A stretch of DNA of 64,000 nucleotides from Tunicatimonas pelagia (GTDB lineage: Bacteria > Bacteroidota > Bacteroidia > Cytophagales > Cyclobacteriaceae). This document shows, piece by piece, positions 17,185 through 27,400 of this stretch (positions are counted from its first letter, which is position 1; each line of letters starts with the position of its first letter). The stretch lies in the NCBI RefSeq assembly GCF_030506325.1, contig NZ_CP120683.1, forward strand, positions 3,299,001-3,363,000, in the 5' to 3' direction. The notes below the pieces were generated by a model that searched no databases, had not been told where the DNA came from, and saw only the letters and a list, made by a program, of their open reading frames with translations. Made by a program: the position numbers and the translations under genes.

Positions 17185-17585
17185 TAATTGATGTAAAAAA
17201 TAAGCTCTACTGTACAACCTTCATCTCGGAAGTTTACTTCGTCGGAAAGGTGCTTCATTAAAAAAATTCCTCGCCCACCCGGTTTGTCAATATTCTCGGG
17301 AGCGGTGGGATCAGGCAAGTTGGTGTGGTCAAAACCATCACCTTCGTCTTTCACCCAAAAAATAATAGAGCCATCGTTAAGCTTCAAGGAAAGGTTAACA
17401 TTCTTATGTGAATCGCCTTTGTTGCCGTGGCGGATGGCGTTATTCACCGACTCGGTGACGGCAATCATGATGTTACCGTATATGTCATCGTTCAAACTGA
17501 ACTGTTCTTTAGCATTGTCGATAAAACTTTCTATCATCCGAATATTCTCGGATAACGAAGGAACAGAAATGCTGATTGAATTCAT
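17184..17585 (-). CDS. RsbW-like anti-sigma/serine kinase-type ATPase
   Basis: A 133-residue stand-alone HATPase_c_2 domain. The GHKL motifs are visible: N box ESVNNAIRHGN near residue 49, G1 WVKDEGDGFD near residue 77, and G2 GGRGIFLMKHLSDEV near residue 103. Proteins of this kind phosphorylate anti-anti-sigma factors or bind sigma factors. No STAS-domain partner, SpoIIE phosphatase or matching sigma is adjacent, so its partner is elsewhere. It is sandwiched in a tight operon between the DUF4175 gene (4 bp) and ybeY (overlap). Confidence 0.88.
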   Translation of the reverse strand: MNSISISVPSLSENIRMIESFIDNAKEQFSLNDDIYGNIMIAVTESVNNAIRHGNKGDSHKNVNLSLKLNDGSIIFWVKDEGDGFDHTNLPDPTAPENIDKPGGRGIFLMKHLSDEVNFRDEGCTVELIFYIN

Positions 17586-17589
17586 ATTG

Positions 17590-20500
17590 CTAGTTTAAAC
17601 GCTTAAAGTATTTATTAGCCTCAGTTTTATAGTAAGGATTAAGCTTGAGAGGCACGGTTTTTAGAAGCTCAATCTCCTGTTTTTTCAATTGAATGTATTC
17701 ATCAAATCGCTGAGCCGCTTGTTTCTCGTAAGAGTCTTTAGCAGTTTCCCCTTTACGCTTTTGATCAAGCTCTTGCTCTCGGTCTGATTTTTCAACATCT
17801 AATAAACGGGTTAGAATTTGTTTCTGTCGTTCAATCAACTCGTTTGAAAGCTTTTTGTTGACCAAATCGGTTTCAGTTTCTTCCATTTCTTTAGCAAGTT
17901 GATCTCCGGTTCCTCCTCCCCCATCTTCTTCTGAATCCATTTCTTCCAGTGCTTTCCGAATCTTCTCTTGCTGCTGGGCTAGCTTGGATAATTCTTCGGA
18001 TAACGCCCGCCCTGATTTCCCACTTTTCTGTAGGTTTTGAATCTGCTCATTGAGTTGCTTCTGCAATTCACTCAGGTTCATGTTTTGTTGAGAGTCGCCT
18101 GGGTTTTGCTGCGGGTTCCCCATCGCATCAGCCATTTGCTGTTGCATCTGGCTAAGCACATCGTTTAAAAGAAGTGCTAGGTTGTTAATGGAAGTCATAG
18201 CAAACTGTTGCTGACTAATGGCCTTGTACTGCTGCCGCTCGCGCAATGATTCCATGCTTTCATCCATGTATTTGTTCATGTCTTTCACCTCCCGGGTAAC
18301 AAACGACTGAATCTGGAATACTCGTTCAGCCAGAGCAAGCAAGCTGTCTTCAATGATTTGGGAATCATCCCGTAGTTTAAGCTGTTCTTGTGAAAGATCG
18401 ATAAAGCGGGGGTCATTTTGTTTTACTTCACGAAAATCCTTCATTACGGTTTCTTGGTCGAAGGAAAGAGTAATCAAATTGTCCAGAATATTCCGAAGGT
18501 TATCCATGTTCTCTTGCAGCATTTCCATTTCCATGCTCTGCTGCATCTGCTGCATTTTTTGCGCCATTTGTTTCATTTGCTGGGCACTCTTCTGCTGAGA
18601 TTTTTGGGCTTTCTTCCGCTGGTTTTTTTCTAATGCTTCCTGAGCTTTTTGCTGCTCCTGTTGAGTTTGCTGTTGCTCCTGCTTCATGTCTTGCATAGGA
18701 GATGGATTCTTTAGGTCTTGGTTCATCTCATTGAGTTCTTCCATTTCCTTTTGAAGCTGTTCGAAGTCTTCATTCATCTGCTCTTGTTGCTCACTCAGTT
18801 CTTCAGTATCATTTTCTTTGTTCTCGGTTTCTTCAGCTAGCTTTTGTTGCTCTTCCGCTTTTTGCTCCATTTGCTGCTGCACATCTTCTAGCTTCGAGTC
18901 GAACTTCATTCGCTTAAATAGCTCTAAAGTGCGTTCCAGTTCTTCCTCCAGATTTTCTTCTTGATCGTTGATCTTCTGAAGCTGATCGCGCATTTTATCC
19001 ATGTCTAGTTGCTCATCCAGTAGTTTTTGCAACTCTTCGTACATCTTCTTAGTCTCTTCATCCAGCAATTCGTCCATGAGTTGCTGCAATTGATCAATTT
19101 GCTCCTTCATCTTCTCACTTTGTTCACCAAATTGCTCTTGCTGCATTTTGCTGGCTTGACTTTGTTCTTTTAATTGCTCCAACTGTTTTTCCAAATCCTG
19201 GCGTTGCTTCACAATGTCTTCCAGCAGTTTTTTGTCTTGCCAGGTTAAATCTTTTTTCCCCCGTAGCCGCTTCTCCACCTCCTCAATATCTTGCTTCAAT
19301 TGTTCGGCTTGTTGTACGGTTTTGCTAATTTGACTTTGAGTTTCTGCGGTTGACTTTTCTATATTTTCGCGAATTGTTTCTCGGTCAGGAATGCTGAATA
19401 CGTAGGAAGATGTTTGCGACGATTTGTAACCGTTCACGGCATCATTGTCCCACACTTTTAAGAAGTAGCGGATTTTATTACCTGGGTTTAGCCCGAGTGT
19501 ATCCACGTTCCACTGGTAGTAGTAGCTTTGGTTGTTCTGCTTAGAGTCAAGGGGCAATTTCATTTTTCGGTACTTCTCTTTGCTTTCACCTTCTTCCAAA
19601 GATTCAAACTTGTAAAAAAGGGCGAGTTGCGTGAGTCCGTAATCGTCAGATACATTTCCACCTAGCACTAAAAATTGGTAGAGAGTAGTATCCTGAAATT
19701 GCTCCAGGCTAATCTGCGGTTCCTGATCAGGAATAACATCCAGGTAGTAGCGAATATCTTGCTTGTTGCTACTGTATTCATTCACCAAATTAATTTGGTA
19801 AGTAGCCGATTCCAGGGCTTGCTTTTCTAGCGAAAATGCTCCGTTGGAGTCTGGCTCTAATCGGTAATTCTCCTCCTGCTCTACAAAAAGCAGTTGCATA
19901 CTGTCGGCTGCCAGTGCGCTAAACTGCCAAGTGATATTGGTTCCTGCGGGTACTTGCAAGTTGCCGATGTTATCCAGTCGCTGATCTTCTCGCGAAAGAT
20001 AGCTGGGGTAATCAAGATAGACGCTGAAGTTTTTAAGGTTAGGACGGTCTACTACCCGAATAGTACGAGATACAGAATTGAATCCAGCCGCTTCTATGTA
20101 GAAAGGAGTATCCCGCTGAATATTTTGAAAAGAGAACTGTAATATTCCTTCTTTATTGGAAGTCATGCGGAACCGTCGCCCGGAAGCCACTAAGTAGGCT
20201 TTGTCCGGAATAGCACTTCCTACTAAATCTACATCAACGGTAAAGTCTTCATTCTTGAATGCGATGAGCGATTCGTTTCCAAGATTAAATGAGAAAGGAG
20301 CTTCGGGAACATACTCTTTATTGAAGTTCACAATTCGGCGCGTACCTTCCGAGAAAAACTGAGGAACAAATAATAAAACGACGATCATAACTCCTACCGG
20401 AACTGCTAGATACTTTAGATGACGTAGATTCTTACGAAGGTCAATAGCAATTGGGAAGCGCACTACCGCGAGGTGCTTAGTTTTCTGAGCGATACTAGCC

Positions 20501-20892
20501 GCCAGTAGTGCCCCTTGGTCGCTATTGGTCCGGTTGAGCTGAATCAGGTTCAACAGCTTATCCTGCACCTCCGGAAAATACGTGCCGATTTGCCGGGCAG
20601 CTTCCTCATCGCTAATCTGCTGCTTGTTATTGTACAGCCGAACGAGTGGGTCAATCACCCACTTAACCAGAATAAAAAGGAATAATAATAAAAAGCTGAA
20701 AAATAATACACCACGCCATAGGCTACCAAGTCGGGCAGTATATTCAATAGAATTGAACAGAAGGTAGACTGATAGAACAATGGCTCCGAAGAAGATACTC
20801 CCCCTAACGAGCTTGTTCAGATAATACTTTCGCTTGTACTGCTGAAGCTGCTTGATAACGCTACTGAAGTGAGTGTCGGTTGACATAAGCAT
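17590..20892 (-). CDS. DUF4175-family membrane protein with very long coiled coil
   Basis: An 1100-residue protein of the DUF4175 type found across Bacteroidota. Membrane helices are near residues 30-50, 62-82 and 158-178. A beta-rich region follows (about residues 190-480), then roughly 500 residues of extremely Q/E/K/M-rich coiled coil (residues 500-1000; repeated QQMQQ- and EELQK-like units). The function is not established; the build suggests an envelope-spanning structural protein. It starts MLMSTDTHF; ATG at 20886 is also possible. It heads an operon with the RsbW-like ATPase and ybeY. Confidence 0.82.
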   Translation of the reverse strand: MLMSTDTHFSSVIKQLQQYKRKYYLNKLVRGSIFFGAIVLSVYLLFNSIEYTARLGSLWRGVLFFSFLLLFLFILVKWVIDPLVRLYNNKQQISDEEAARQIGTYFPEVQDKLLNLIQLNRTNSDQGALLAASIAQKTKHLAVVRFPIAIDLRKNLRHLKYLAVPVGVMIVVLLFVPQFFSEGTRRIVNFNKEYVPEAPFSFNLGNESLIAFKNEDFTVDVDLVGSAIPDKAYLVASGRRFRMTSNKEGILQFSFQNIQRDTPFYIEAAGFNSVSRTIRVVDRPNLKNFSVYLDYPSYLSREDQRLDNIGNLQVPAGTNITWQFSALAADSMQLLFVEQEENYRLEPDSNGAFSLEKQALESATYQINLVNEYSSNKQDIRYYLDVIPDQEPQISLEQFQDTTLYQFLVLGGNVSDDYGLTQLALFYKFESLEEGESKEKYRKMKLPLDSKQNNQSYYYQWNVDTLGLNPGNKIRYFLKVWDNDAVNGYKSSQTSSYVFSIPDRETIRENIEKSTAETQSQISKTVQQAEQLKQDIEEVEKRLRGKKDLTWQDKKLLEDIVKQRQDLEKQLEQLKEQSQASKMQQEQFGEQSEKMKEQIDQLQQLMDELLDEETKKMYEELQKLLDEQLDMDKMRDQLQKINDQEENLEEELERTLELFKRMKFDSKLEDVQQQMEQKAEEQQKLAEETENKENDTEELSEQQEQMNEDFEQLQKEMEELNEMNQDLKNPSPMQDMKQEQQQTQQEQQKAQEALEKNQRKKAQKSQQKSAQQMKQMAQKMQQMQQSMEMEMLQENMDNLRNILDNLITLSFDQETVMKDFREVKQNDPRFIDLSQEQLKLRDDSQIIEDSLLALAERVFQIQSFVTREVKDMNKYMDESMESLRERQQYKAISQQQFAMTSINNLALLLNDVLSQMQQQMADAMGNPQQNPGDSQQNMNLSELQKQLNEQIQNLQKSGKSGRALSEELSKLAQQQEKIRKALEEMDSEEDGGGGTGDQLAKEMEETETDLVNKKLSNELIERQKQILTRLLDVEKSDREQELDQKRKGETAKDSYEKQAAQRFDEYIQLKKQEIELLKTVPLKLNPYYKTEANKYFKRLN

Positions 20893-20970
20893 AAGCGTTC
20901 ATTCGTGGTTTTTAACTTAGAGAGTTATCTTAAAAAATACGGAAATTCTGTCAATAAAGTATGTTTTCGG

Positions 20971-21735
20971 TTAGGCTATTTCCAAAACTATCGGACAATG
21001 ATCGGAATGATGGGCTTGAGGTAAGATAGCAGCATTTTTTAGTCGGCCTTTCAATGCATCGCTCGCCATATGATAATCAATGCGCCATCCTAAATTTTTT
21101 TGCCGTGCTCCGGCTCGGTAGCTCCACCAAGTGTAGTGATTTGGCTCCTGATTAAAGAACCGAAACGTATCAATAAATCCCGATTCAATAAAACCTGATA
21201 CCCACTCCCGCTCTTCGGGCAGAAAGCCAGTAGAGTTTTTGTTTCTTACCGGATCGTGAATGTCAATTGGGCGGTGGCAAATGTTGTAGTCCCCACTAAT
21301 AATTAAATTTTCTTTTTCTTGTTTAAGTTCGTTAATGTAAGACTGAAAGTCAGCAAGCCACTGCATCTTAAAAGCTTGGCGGACATCGCCCATAGTGCCC
21401 GATGGCATGTATACGCTCATTACTGAGAAATCTTCATAATCAGCTCGGATCACCCTTCCCTCCTGATCGTATTTGTCGATACCAATTCCGTAATCAACAT
21501 GCTTTGGAGTAGGCTTGGAAAAAATAGCTACTCCACTGTATCCCTTTTTGATAGTAGAAGTTTCCCAGAAAGTCTGATAACCCAATGCTTCAATATCTGA
21601 AACGGGTACCTGGTCGGGAGTAGCTTTTGTCTCTTGTAAACATACAACGTCGGGTTTCTCTTCACTCAGCCATTCCAAAAAGCCTTTTCGGATGGCCGCC
21701 CGGATTCCGTTTACATTGTAGGAGATAATCTTCAT
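20971..21735 (-). CDS. xth: Exodeoxyribonuclease III
   Basis: An AP endonuclease and 3'-5' exonuclease of base excision repair, EEP superfamily. Conserved blocks: MKIISYNVNGIRAAIRKGF at the start (metal-binding N), VVCLQETKA with the metal glutamate near residue 36, SGDYNICH near residue 145 (catalytic D and N), and the terminal HHSDHCPIVLEI (D-H). Length, 254 residues, is normal. It is cytosolic and starts at ATG 21735, 6 bp after the stop of the gene upstream, so co-transcription is likely. Confidence 0.95.
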   Translation of the reverse strand: MKIISYNVNGIRAAIRKGFLEWLSEEKPDVVCLQETKATPDQVPVSDIEALGYQTFWETSTIKKGYSGVAIFSKPTPKHVDYGIGIDKYDQEGRVIRADYEDFSVMSVYMPSGTMGDVRQAFKMQWLADFQSYINELKQEKENLIISGDYNICHRPIDIHDPVRNKNSTGFLPEEREWVSGFIESGFIDTFRFFNQEPNHYTWWSYRAGARQKNLGWRIDYHMASDALKGRLKNAAILPQAHHSDHCPIVLEIA

Positions 21736-21741
21736 GTAGTA

Positions 21742-22101
21742 TTAAATAGCAATGCCTAACTCTTGTTCAAAATACTCGATAACGTGCATTTTTAGAAGCT
21801 TCTCTTGCTCTAGCAAATCGAAGTGCGGTAATTTTTTTTGCAACTTCCAGTGAGGCCAACCATCCTGATCTATTCCTTCTAACGTATAAAATCCCGATAG
21901 TGACAGTACTTTACAGATGGCAATGTGCATCAAATCTTGCTTTTCTTCTTTAGAGAAATGCTGGGCTCCCCTACCCAACTCCTGCACCCCTACTAAAAAG
22001 AGGACGGCATTCAGGTCGGCGGGCCGTTTACCTATTTGTTGCTCAACGGTAGCTAATAGGCTTTGCCACCTTCGTTCCAGTACTAAATCTTTTTGATACA
22101 T
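21742..22101 (-). CDS. Conserved hypothetical protein
   Basis: A 119-residue cytosolic protein, mostly helical, with no membrane segment or signal. Distinct blocks are LNAVLFLVGVQELGRGAQHF, followed by KEEKQDLMHIAICKVLSL, then a WPHW cluster. I believe I have seen this architecture next to xth in Cytophagales but cannot name a family. It starts at ATG 22101, and the stop lies 6 bp from the xth start. Confidence 0.7.
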   Translation of the reverse strand: MYQKDLVLERRWQSLLATVEQQIGKRPADLNAVLFLVGVQELGRGAQHFSKEEKQDLMHIAICKVLSLSGFYTLEGIDQDGWPHWKLQKKLPHFDLLEQEKLLKMHVIEYFEQELGIAI

Positions 22102-22205
22102 GCTGAGAAAAGGATCGGAAAAATTACGTCAGTAGGGTTACAATTTCTATTGCATGGGGCGTAAACAATTGTCACCGTATCTTGTGTGTTTCTATACGTA
22201 CTAGA

Positions 22206-22883
22206 ATGCTAAAGGATTTCTTATCACTCATATTTCCCCGAACTTGTATAATATCGCAAGTGCCGCTGGCAAAAGGCGAGCAGTTAATCGCCACCCAGAC
22301 GATTGTCAGCTTGCCGAGGTTTGACTTAAACGAAGAAAATACGAGTCTGGTAAGAAGAGTATTCAGCTTTGCTCCGGTGAGCCAGGCTTGGGCTTACTAC
22401 AAATTTTCTAAGCATGGTAAGGTGCAGAGGTTATTGCACGTCCTAAAATACCAAAACCATCCTGAAATTGGTGAAATGACGGGTAAGTGGTTCGGCCACG
22501 CTTTGCAGGAAAATGCAGAAGTAGCCGAAATTGACTTAATTGTTCCGCTTCCAATGCACAAAAAGAAGCAGAAAAAGCGAGGCTATAATCAGTGCGATTA
22601 TATTGTGTGGGGATTATCGGAAGTGCTGGCAATTCCTTGGTCTACGCAAGTGTTAGTAAAAATTGAGAATACTGATTCGCAAACTCGTAAAAACCGGATA
22701 GAGCGCTACCGCAACAGTTATCGCGCCTACGCCATTCGGAAAGATGCTAACATTCGAGGAAAGCATATCTTATTAGTAGACGATGTAGTGACCACCGGTG
22801 CTACGCTAGGAGCCTGTGTCAGTTTACTACTAGCGGGTGGCTGCCGAGCGGTTAGCGTAGCCGCACTAGCCTCACCGGAGTAA
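22206..22883 (+). CDS. ComF-family phosphoribosyltransferase-like protein, zinc finger lost
   Basis: A member of the ComF/GntX family, linked to DNA uptake in naturally competent species. The C-terminal PRTase motif ILLVDDVVTTGATLGAC (about residues 188-204) is intact, as are VPLPMHKKKQKKRGYNQ and DSQTRKNRIERYRN. The N-terminal zinc ribbon usual in this family (two CxxC pairs) is reduced to one cysteine (PRTCIISQVP). I take ATG 22206 (MLKDFLSLIFPR), where homologues begin, over GTG 22182. The stop codon lies inside a 28-bp palindrome. Confidence 0.88.
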   Translation: MLKDFLSLIFPRTCIISQVPLAKGEQLIATQTIVSLPRFDLNEENTSLVRRVFSFAPVSQAWAYYKFSKHGKVQRLLHVLKYQNHPEIGEMTGKWFGHALQENAEVAEIDLIVPLPMHKKKQKKRGYNQCDYIVWGLSEVLAIPWSTQVLVKIENTDSQTRKNRIERYRNSYRAYAIRKDANIRGKHILLVDDVVTTGATLGACVSLLLAGGCRAVSVAALASPE

Positions 22884-22907
22884 GAACTTGATTAATCAAG
22901 TTCTTAC
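22880..22907. repeat. Perfect 28-bp palindrome overlapping the comF stop (REP-like family)
   Basis: Arms GTAAGAACTTGATT and AATCAAGTTCTTAC are exact inverses with no loop. The same GTRxG-N-GATTAATC layout is seen at 53681-53712 and 60826-60870. It could also act as a terminator-like hairpin for the plus-strand gene, though it lacks a T run. Confidence 0.65.
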
Positions 22908-22960
22908 AGTTTCCTCTGACTATGGTATAACTTGGCTAACTGAAAAATAACCTTGATAAC

Positions 22961-22992
22961 AAAAAGGGCTTCGTTGTTTAGACGAAGCCCTT
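22961..22992 (-). terminator. Rho-independent terminator of the GldJ-like gene
   Basis: A 10-bp perfect stem, AAGGGCTTCG/CGAAGCCCTT, with a 9-base loop. On the minus strand it is followed by a T run (the A run at 22961-22965). It lies 39 bp beyond the stop of the 23031 gene. Confidence 0.85.
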
Positions 22993-23030
22993 AATTTATA
23001 GATGAACCTATACTATAACGTATCTAAATT

Positions 23031-24245
23031 CTAGTAATTCGTTCCCGCGCGAATCATGGCGCAACGGAAGCCGATTGTAGCGGTAGCAGAATCTTGCTCT
23101 AAGTAACGACGGGTTCCCGGTGATAACCAGTAAGCCACATCGGCCCAAGAACCACCTTTATATACTCTTAACTCATTAGTGACTAGTGAGTTAAACTCAC
23201 CTTGGAAGTTAGGAAACTTCTCATTATCATATTCTTCCTCTCGATCAATGGTACCATCCCGACGGATTGGGTTCAGATCGTTAAAATCCTGATAAGAAAG
23301 CGGACGGTACACATCGAGTACCCACTCGTTTACGTTACCGGCCATGTTATACAGCCCAAAATCGTTGGGAGGATATTCGTAGATGTAGTCAGTAATCATG
23401 GCACCATCGTTTAGCTTACCAGCAATACCGGCATAATCACCACGACCTCGCTTAAAGTTTGCTAACATACTACCCATTTGCTTACCATAAGGGTTTCGGG
23501 TGGCGTGACCATCCCACGGATAAATACGAGAATGCGTTTGATTTTCATCCAGGTACTGGGTACCAATCAATGCCTTAGCGGCATATTCCCACTCGGCCTC
23601 GGTAGGTAAGCGAAAATCAGGTAGCACTACTCCACTCTCCAGTGGAATACGTCCTCCTTCGGGAACATCTACTTCAGAGCCTGATTCCTCGATGAGTTTT
23701 TCGTTTACCACGGAAGTACGCCACTTACAGTAATCATTAGCCTGTCGCCAGGTAACTCCTACTACCGGGAAGAAACGGAATCCCGGATAACGAAGGTAGT
23801 GATCTTCGTAGGGATCATTGAACGCTAGAGAACGCCGCCATACCGTAGTATCGGGTAAGGCCGACTCATAAAATTCAGTGGTAGAATCTTGGCGAATATC
23901 AAATAGATACTCCAGCCAGTTGATATTGGCGATCTCAGTTTTATCCATGTAAAATGAAGCTACTGTAACAGTACGCTCCAAATTATCGCGGGTACCCATG
24001 AGATCTTCTTCAAAACTACCCATAACAAAACGCCCACCTTCAATGTACACCATGTTGGGGGCTTCGGGCTGACCTTGGTATTCGTCTAAGGTGAAATTTC
24101 CTTCCACGTTATACTCAATACCAGTGACATTACTCGATTCACCAGGATTCATACTGGTGGGTTGACTTTTGCTGCAGGCAGCAAGCACGGCAGCACATAA
24201 CACAAACTGCCAAGCTCGGGGGACTTGGTTGACCAATTGCTTCAT
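23031..24245 (-). CDS. gldJ: SUMF1/formylglycine-fold lipoprotein, GldJ-like (gliding motility/type IX secretion)
   Basis: A 404-residue lipoprotein (lipobox VLAAC, C24) with a FGE-sulfatase domain. Conserved pieces are MVYIEGGRFVMGS near residue 65, YMDKTEIANINWLEYLF, ALPDTTVWRRSLAFNDPY, PVVGVTWRQANDYCKWR, LPTEAEWEYAAK, NMAGNVNEWVLDVYRP and the final IGFRCAM. The ALPDTTVWR and YLRYPGF stretches are typical of GldJ, needed with GldK for gliding and type IX secretion. It is shorter than Flavobacterium GldJ, so GldK or an orphan paralogue is possible. It stands alone between a terminator and mfd, with a 245-bp AT-rich upstream spacer in which I see no other gene. Confidence 0.75.
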   Translation of the reverse strand: MKQLVNQVPRAWQFVLCAAVLAACSKSQPTSMNPGESSNVTGIEYNVEGNFTLDEYQGQPEAPNMVYIEGGRFVMGSFEEDLMGTRDNLERTVTVASFYMDKTEIANINWLEYLFDIRQDSTTEFYESALPDTTVWRRSLAFNDPYEDHYLRYPGFRFFPVVGVTWRQANDYCKWRTSVVNEKLIEESGSEVDVPEGGRIPLESGVVLPDFRLPTEAEWEYAAKALIGTQYLDENQTHSRIYPWDGHATRNPYGKQMGSMLANFKRGRGDYAGIAGKLNDGAMITDYIYEYPPNDFGLYNMAGNVNEWVLDVYRPLSYQDFNDLNPIRRDGTIDREEEYDNEKFPNFQGEFNSLVTNELRVYKGGSWADVAYWLSPGTRRYLEQDSATATIGFRCAMIRAGTNY

Positions 24246-24490
24246 AACCTGTTTTATTAACTCTTAGAAAGCTGTTTTAGACGAATAACACAAACTGTTT
24301 TATAAATGATACTGCTAATTTGCACACATTCTCATAATATTAATAACGAATACTAGAAAAAATTATATGTATGTAAGTTACAGTATGAAATAAACAAGAA
24401 ATAGCAAAGTTCAATGCGAATACTACGATAGTAACGAATTAAAGAATTCAAAATTATCTTGCTACAGACAATTTTAACACCTGCTCATTA

Positions 24491-27400
24491 CTACAGTGAA
24501 CTAATATCATCTAGTGTGCTAATGGCTTGTTGGGTATTCTCGGTTCTTTCTATGGACAAGATTGGTCGCTTTTTAGTTTCTTTAATACGGCACCGCTTCG
24601 GATGCTGCTGCACGTACTGAATAATTTTCCCAAAGGTTTCTGATTTGAAGTAGGACTCATTATCTAATCCTACGATGTAGCATTTCATCAACCCATTTTT
24701 CAGTGTAAGCTTTTCAAAGCCTAGCTGTTCGGCCTTCCAGCGTAACCGTACGGTAGACATCAACTCGTGAACGGGTTCGGGAATTTCGCCGAAGCGATCT
24801 TCTAGCATTTTTTTGAATTCCTGAAGCTGCTCTTCATCTTTAATATTATCCAGCCGGGAGTACAGGCGCAAGCGCTCAGTAGTATTGGCCACGTAATCTT
24901 CGGGAATAAGTACTTCCAGGTCAGTTTCAATGCTGCAATCTTGGACGAGCGGTTTAACTACTTCACTCAACTCGCGAGTAAAAAGGTCTTTAAACTCTGT
25001 TTCTTTTAGCTCCTGAACGGCTTCATCCAGAATTTTATGGTACATCTCAAACCCTAAATCAGTGATGAAACCAGTTTGCTCAGCTCCCAGCAAGTTGCCC
25101 GCCCCGCGAATATCCAGATCGCGCATAGCTACTTTAAATCCATCGCCTAACTCAGAATACTCTTCTAAGGTAGAAAGCCGCTTGCGCGCATCGGACGTAA
25201 GGCCGGAAGAAGGAGGAGAGAGCAAGTAGCAAAACGCTTTACGGTTTGAGCGGCCTACCCTACCCCGCATCTGGTGCAGGTCGGATAATCCGAACATATG
25301 CGCGTTATTAATCAAAATAGTATTGGCGTTGGGAATATCCAGCCCCGACTCAATAATATTAGTGGAAACTAGTACATCGTATTCGCCCTCAATAAACCGG
25401 AGCATGGTTTTTTCCAGCTTCGCCCCGTCCATTTGTCCGTGGGCTACGGCGACCCGAGCGTTGGGAACCAGTCGTAAAATAATGTTAGCGACTTCTTCAA
25501 TATTGCCCACGCGATTATGGACAAAGAAAACCTGTCCGCCCCGCTTCAGTTCAAAGCTGACCGCATCACGAATAATGCTTTCGTTGAAAGTATGAATTTC
25601 GGTAGTAACCGGACGACGGTTGGGAGGTGGAGTGGCGATGATGCTCAAATCGCGCGCGCCCATCAGCGAAAACTGCAAGGTTCGGGGAATGGGAGTGGCG
25701 GTGAGGGTTAGCACATCGACGTTCACCCGCATTTCTTTTAACCGCTCTTTTACCTTCACTCCAAACTTTTGCTCTTCGTCAACAATTAGTAAGCCCAAAT
25801 CCTTAAATTCAACATCTTTGTTCACAATGCGGTGCGTACCGATCAGAATATTGACTTCTCCGGCTTTTGCCTCCTTCAGAATTTCTTTAATGTTTTTGGT
25901 AGACTTAAAGCGGTTGATATAATCTACTCGCACCGGAAAATCAGCCAAACGATTATTAAACGTATGGTAGTGCTGCATAGCCAAAATAGTGGTGGGTACC
26001 AGCACCGCCACTTGCTTGCCTTCAGTTACCGCTTTAAACGCTGCTCGAATGGCTATTTCGGTTTTTCCAAAACCTACATCACCGCAAATAAGGCGATCCA
26101 TGGGATGACTTAGCTGCATATCGCGTTTTACATCTTCGGTGGCAGTAGCCTGGTCGGGAGTATCTTCAAACATGAACGAAGATTCTAATTCAGCTTGCAA
26201 GAAGCTATCGGGCTGGTAGGTAAAACCGGGAGCCGACTTACGTTTGGCGTATAGGTCAATCAGGTCTTTAGCAATATCCTGCACCTTTCTCTTCGCCCGC
26301 TTCTTTTTGTTTTCCCACTCGGGGGAACCTAATTTGCTGATGGCGGGCGGACCTTCTTCTTTCCCGCTGTACTTAGAAATTTTGTGTAGCGAATGTACAC
26401 TGACGTACAGTAGATCATCGTCGCGATAAACCAAGCGGATAGATTCCTGCTCCCGACCGCCCATATCCATTTTCTCCATTCCTGCAAAACGACCAATGCC
26501 GTGGTCGATATGCACTACGTAGTCACCCACTTTGAGGGAACGTAGCTCCTTGAGGGTAATAGCCTTCGACTTGGCTCGAATACCTTTGGTTTTGTACCGA
26601 TGAAAACGGTCAAAAAGTTGGTGGTCGGTGTAGCAAGCAACGTTCAGGGTTTTATCAACAAAGCCCTCCCGTAGCGAAGTGTACAGTGAGTTGAAAGCTA
26701 CTTCAGAATCAAGCTCATCAAAAATTTTGTGGAGTCGCTCAATCTGTTGCTCCGAATCGGAGACAATAAAATTGGTAATGTTGCGGTCCTTATTCTCGTG
26801 CAGATTAGCCGCTAGCAATTCAAAATTTTTGTTGAACGAAGGCTGTGGCTGACTTTTAATGGTGAAAACTTGATTGGTAGAAAAAGAGAACCGATGACCA
26901 AACTCTACTTGCGTAAACGGTACCAAACTTTCTAAAAAGCTAGCCTTAGTCTCGAATAGCATATCCGGGCTAAAAACTACTTGCGTTCCGTTAGACTCGA
27001 CCATTAGGGATTCAAAGTTCTCGCTGGCCTCTACGTAGTAGCGGTTCACTACATCTTCCGCCGCCTCTATATCTTTCCACCAAATTTGGGTATTATCGGT
27101 GGGTAAAAAACTGATGAACGATTGCCGCTCTTCTTCCAGCAGTTTAGTCTGCACATTAGGGATAATGCTCACCTGATTTACTTCTTCTTGCGAAAGTTGA
27201 GAAGTGATTTCAAAGGTGCGAATGCTCTCTACTTCATCGCCGAAGAGTTCAATTCGGTAGGGTAACTCGTGGGCGTAGGAGTAAATATCAATGATACCGC
27301 CTCGTACGGCAAACTGCCCTGGTTCGTACACAAAGTCACTTTTCTCAAAATCGTAGGTAGTAAGTAACTCCGCAATAAACTGAGTGTCTAGTCGCTCGCC

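Noticed and set aside
24246-24490. Possible small gene or RNA between the GldJ-like gene and mfd
   Set aside because: Very AT-rich, no open frame with coding character and no stable hairpin that I could find.
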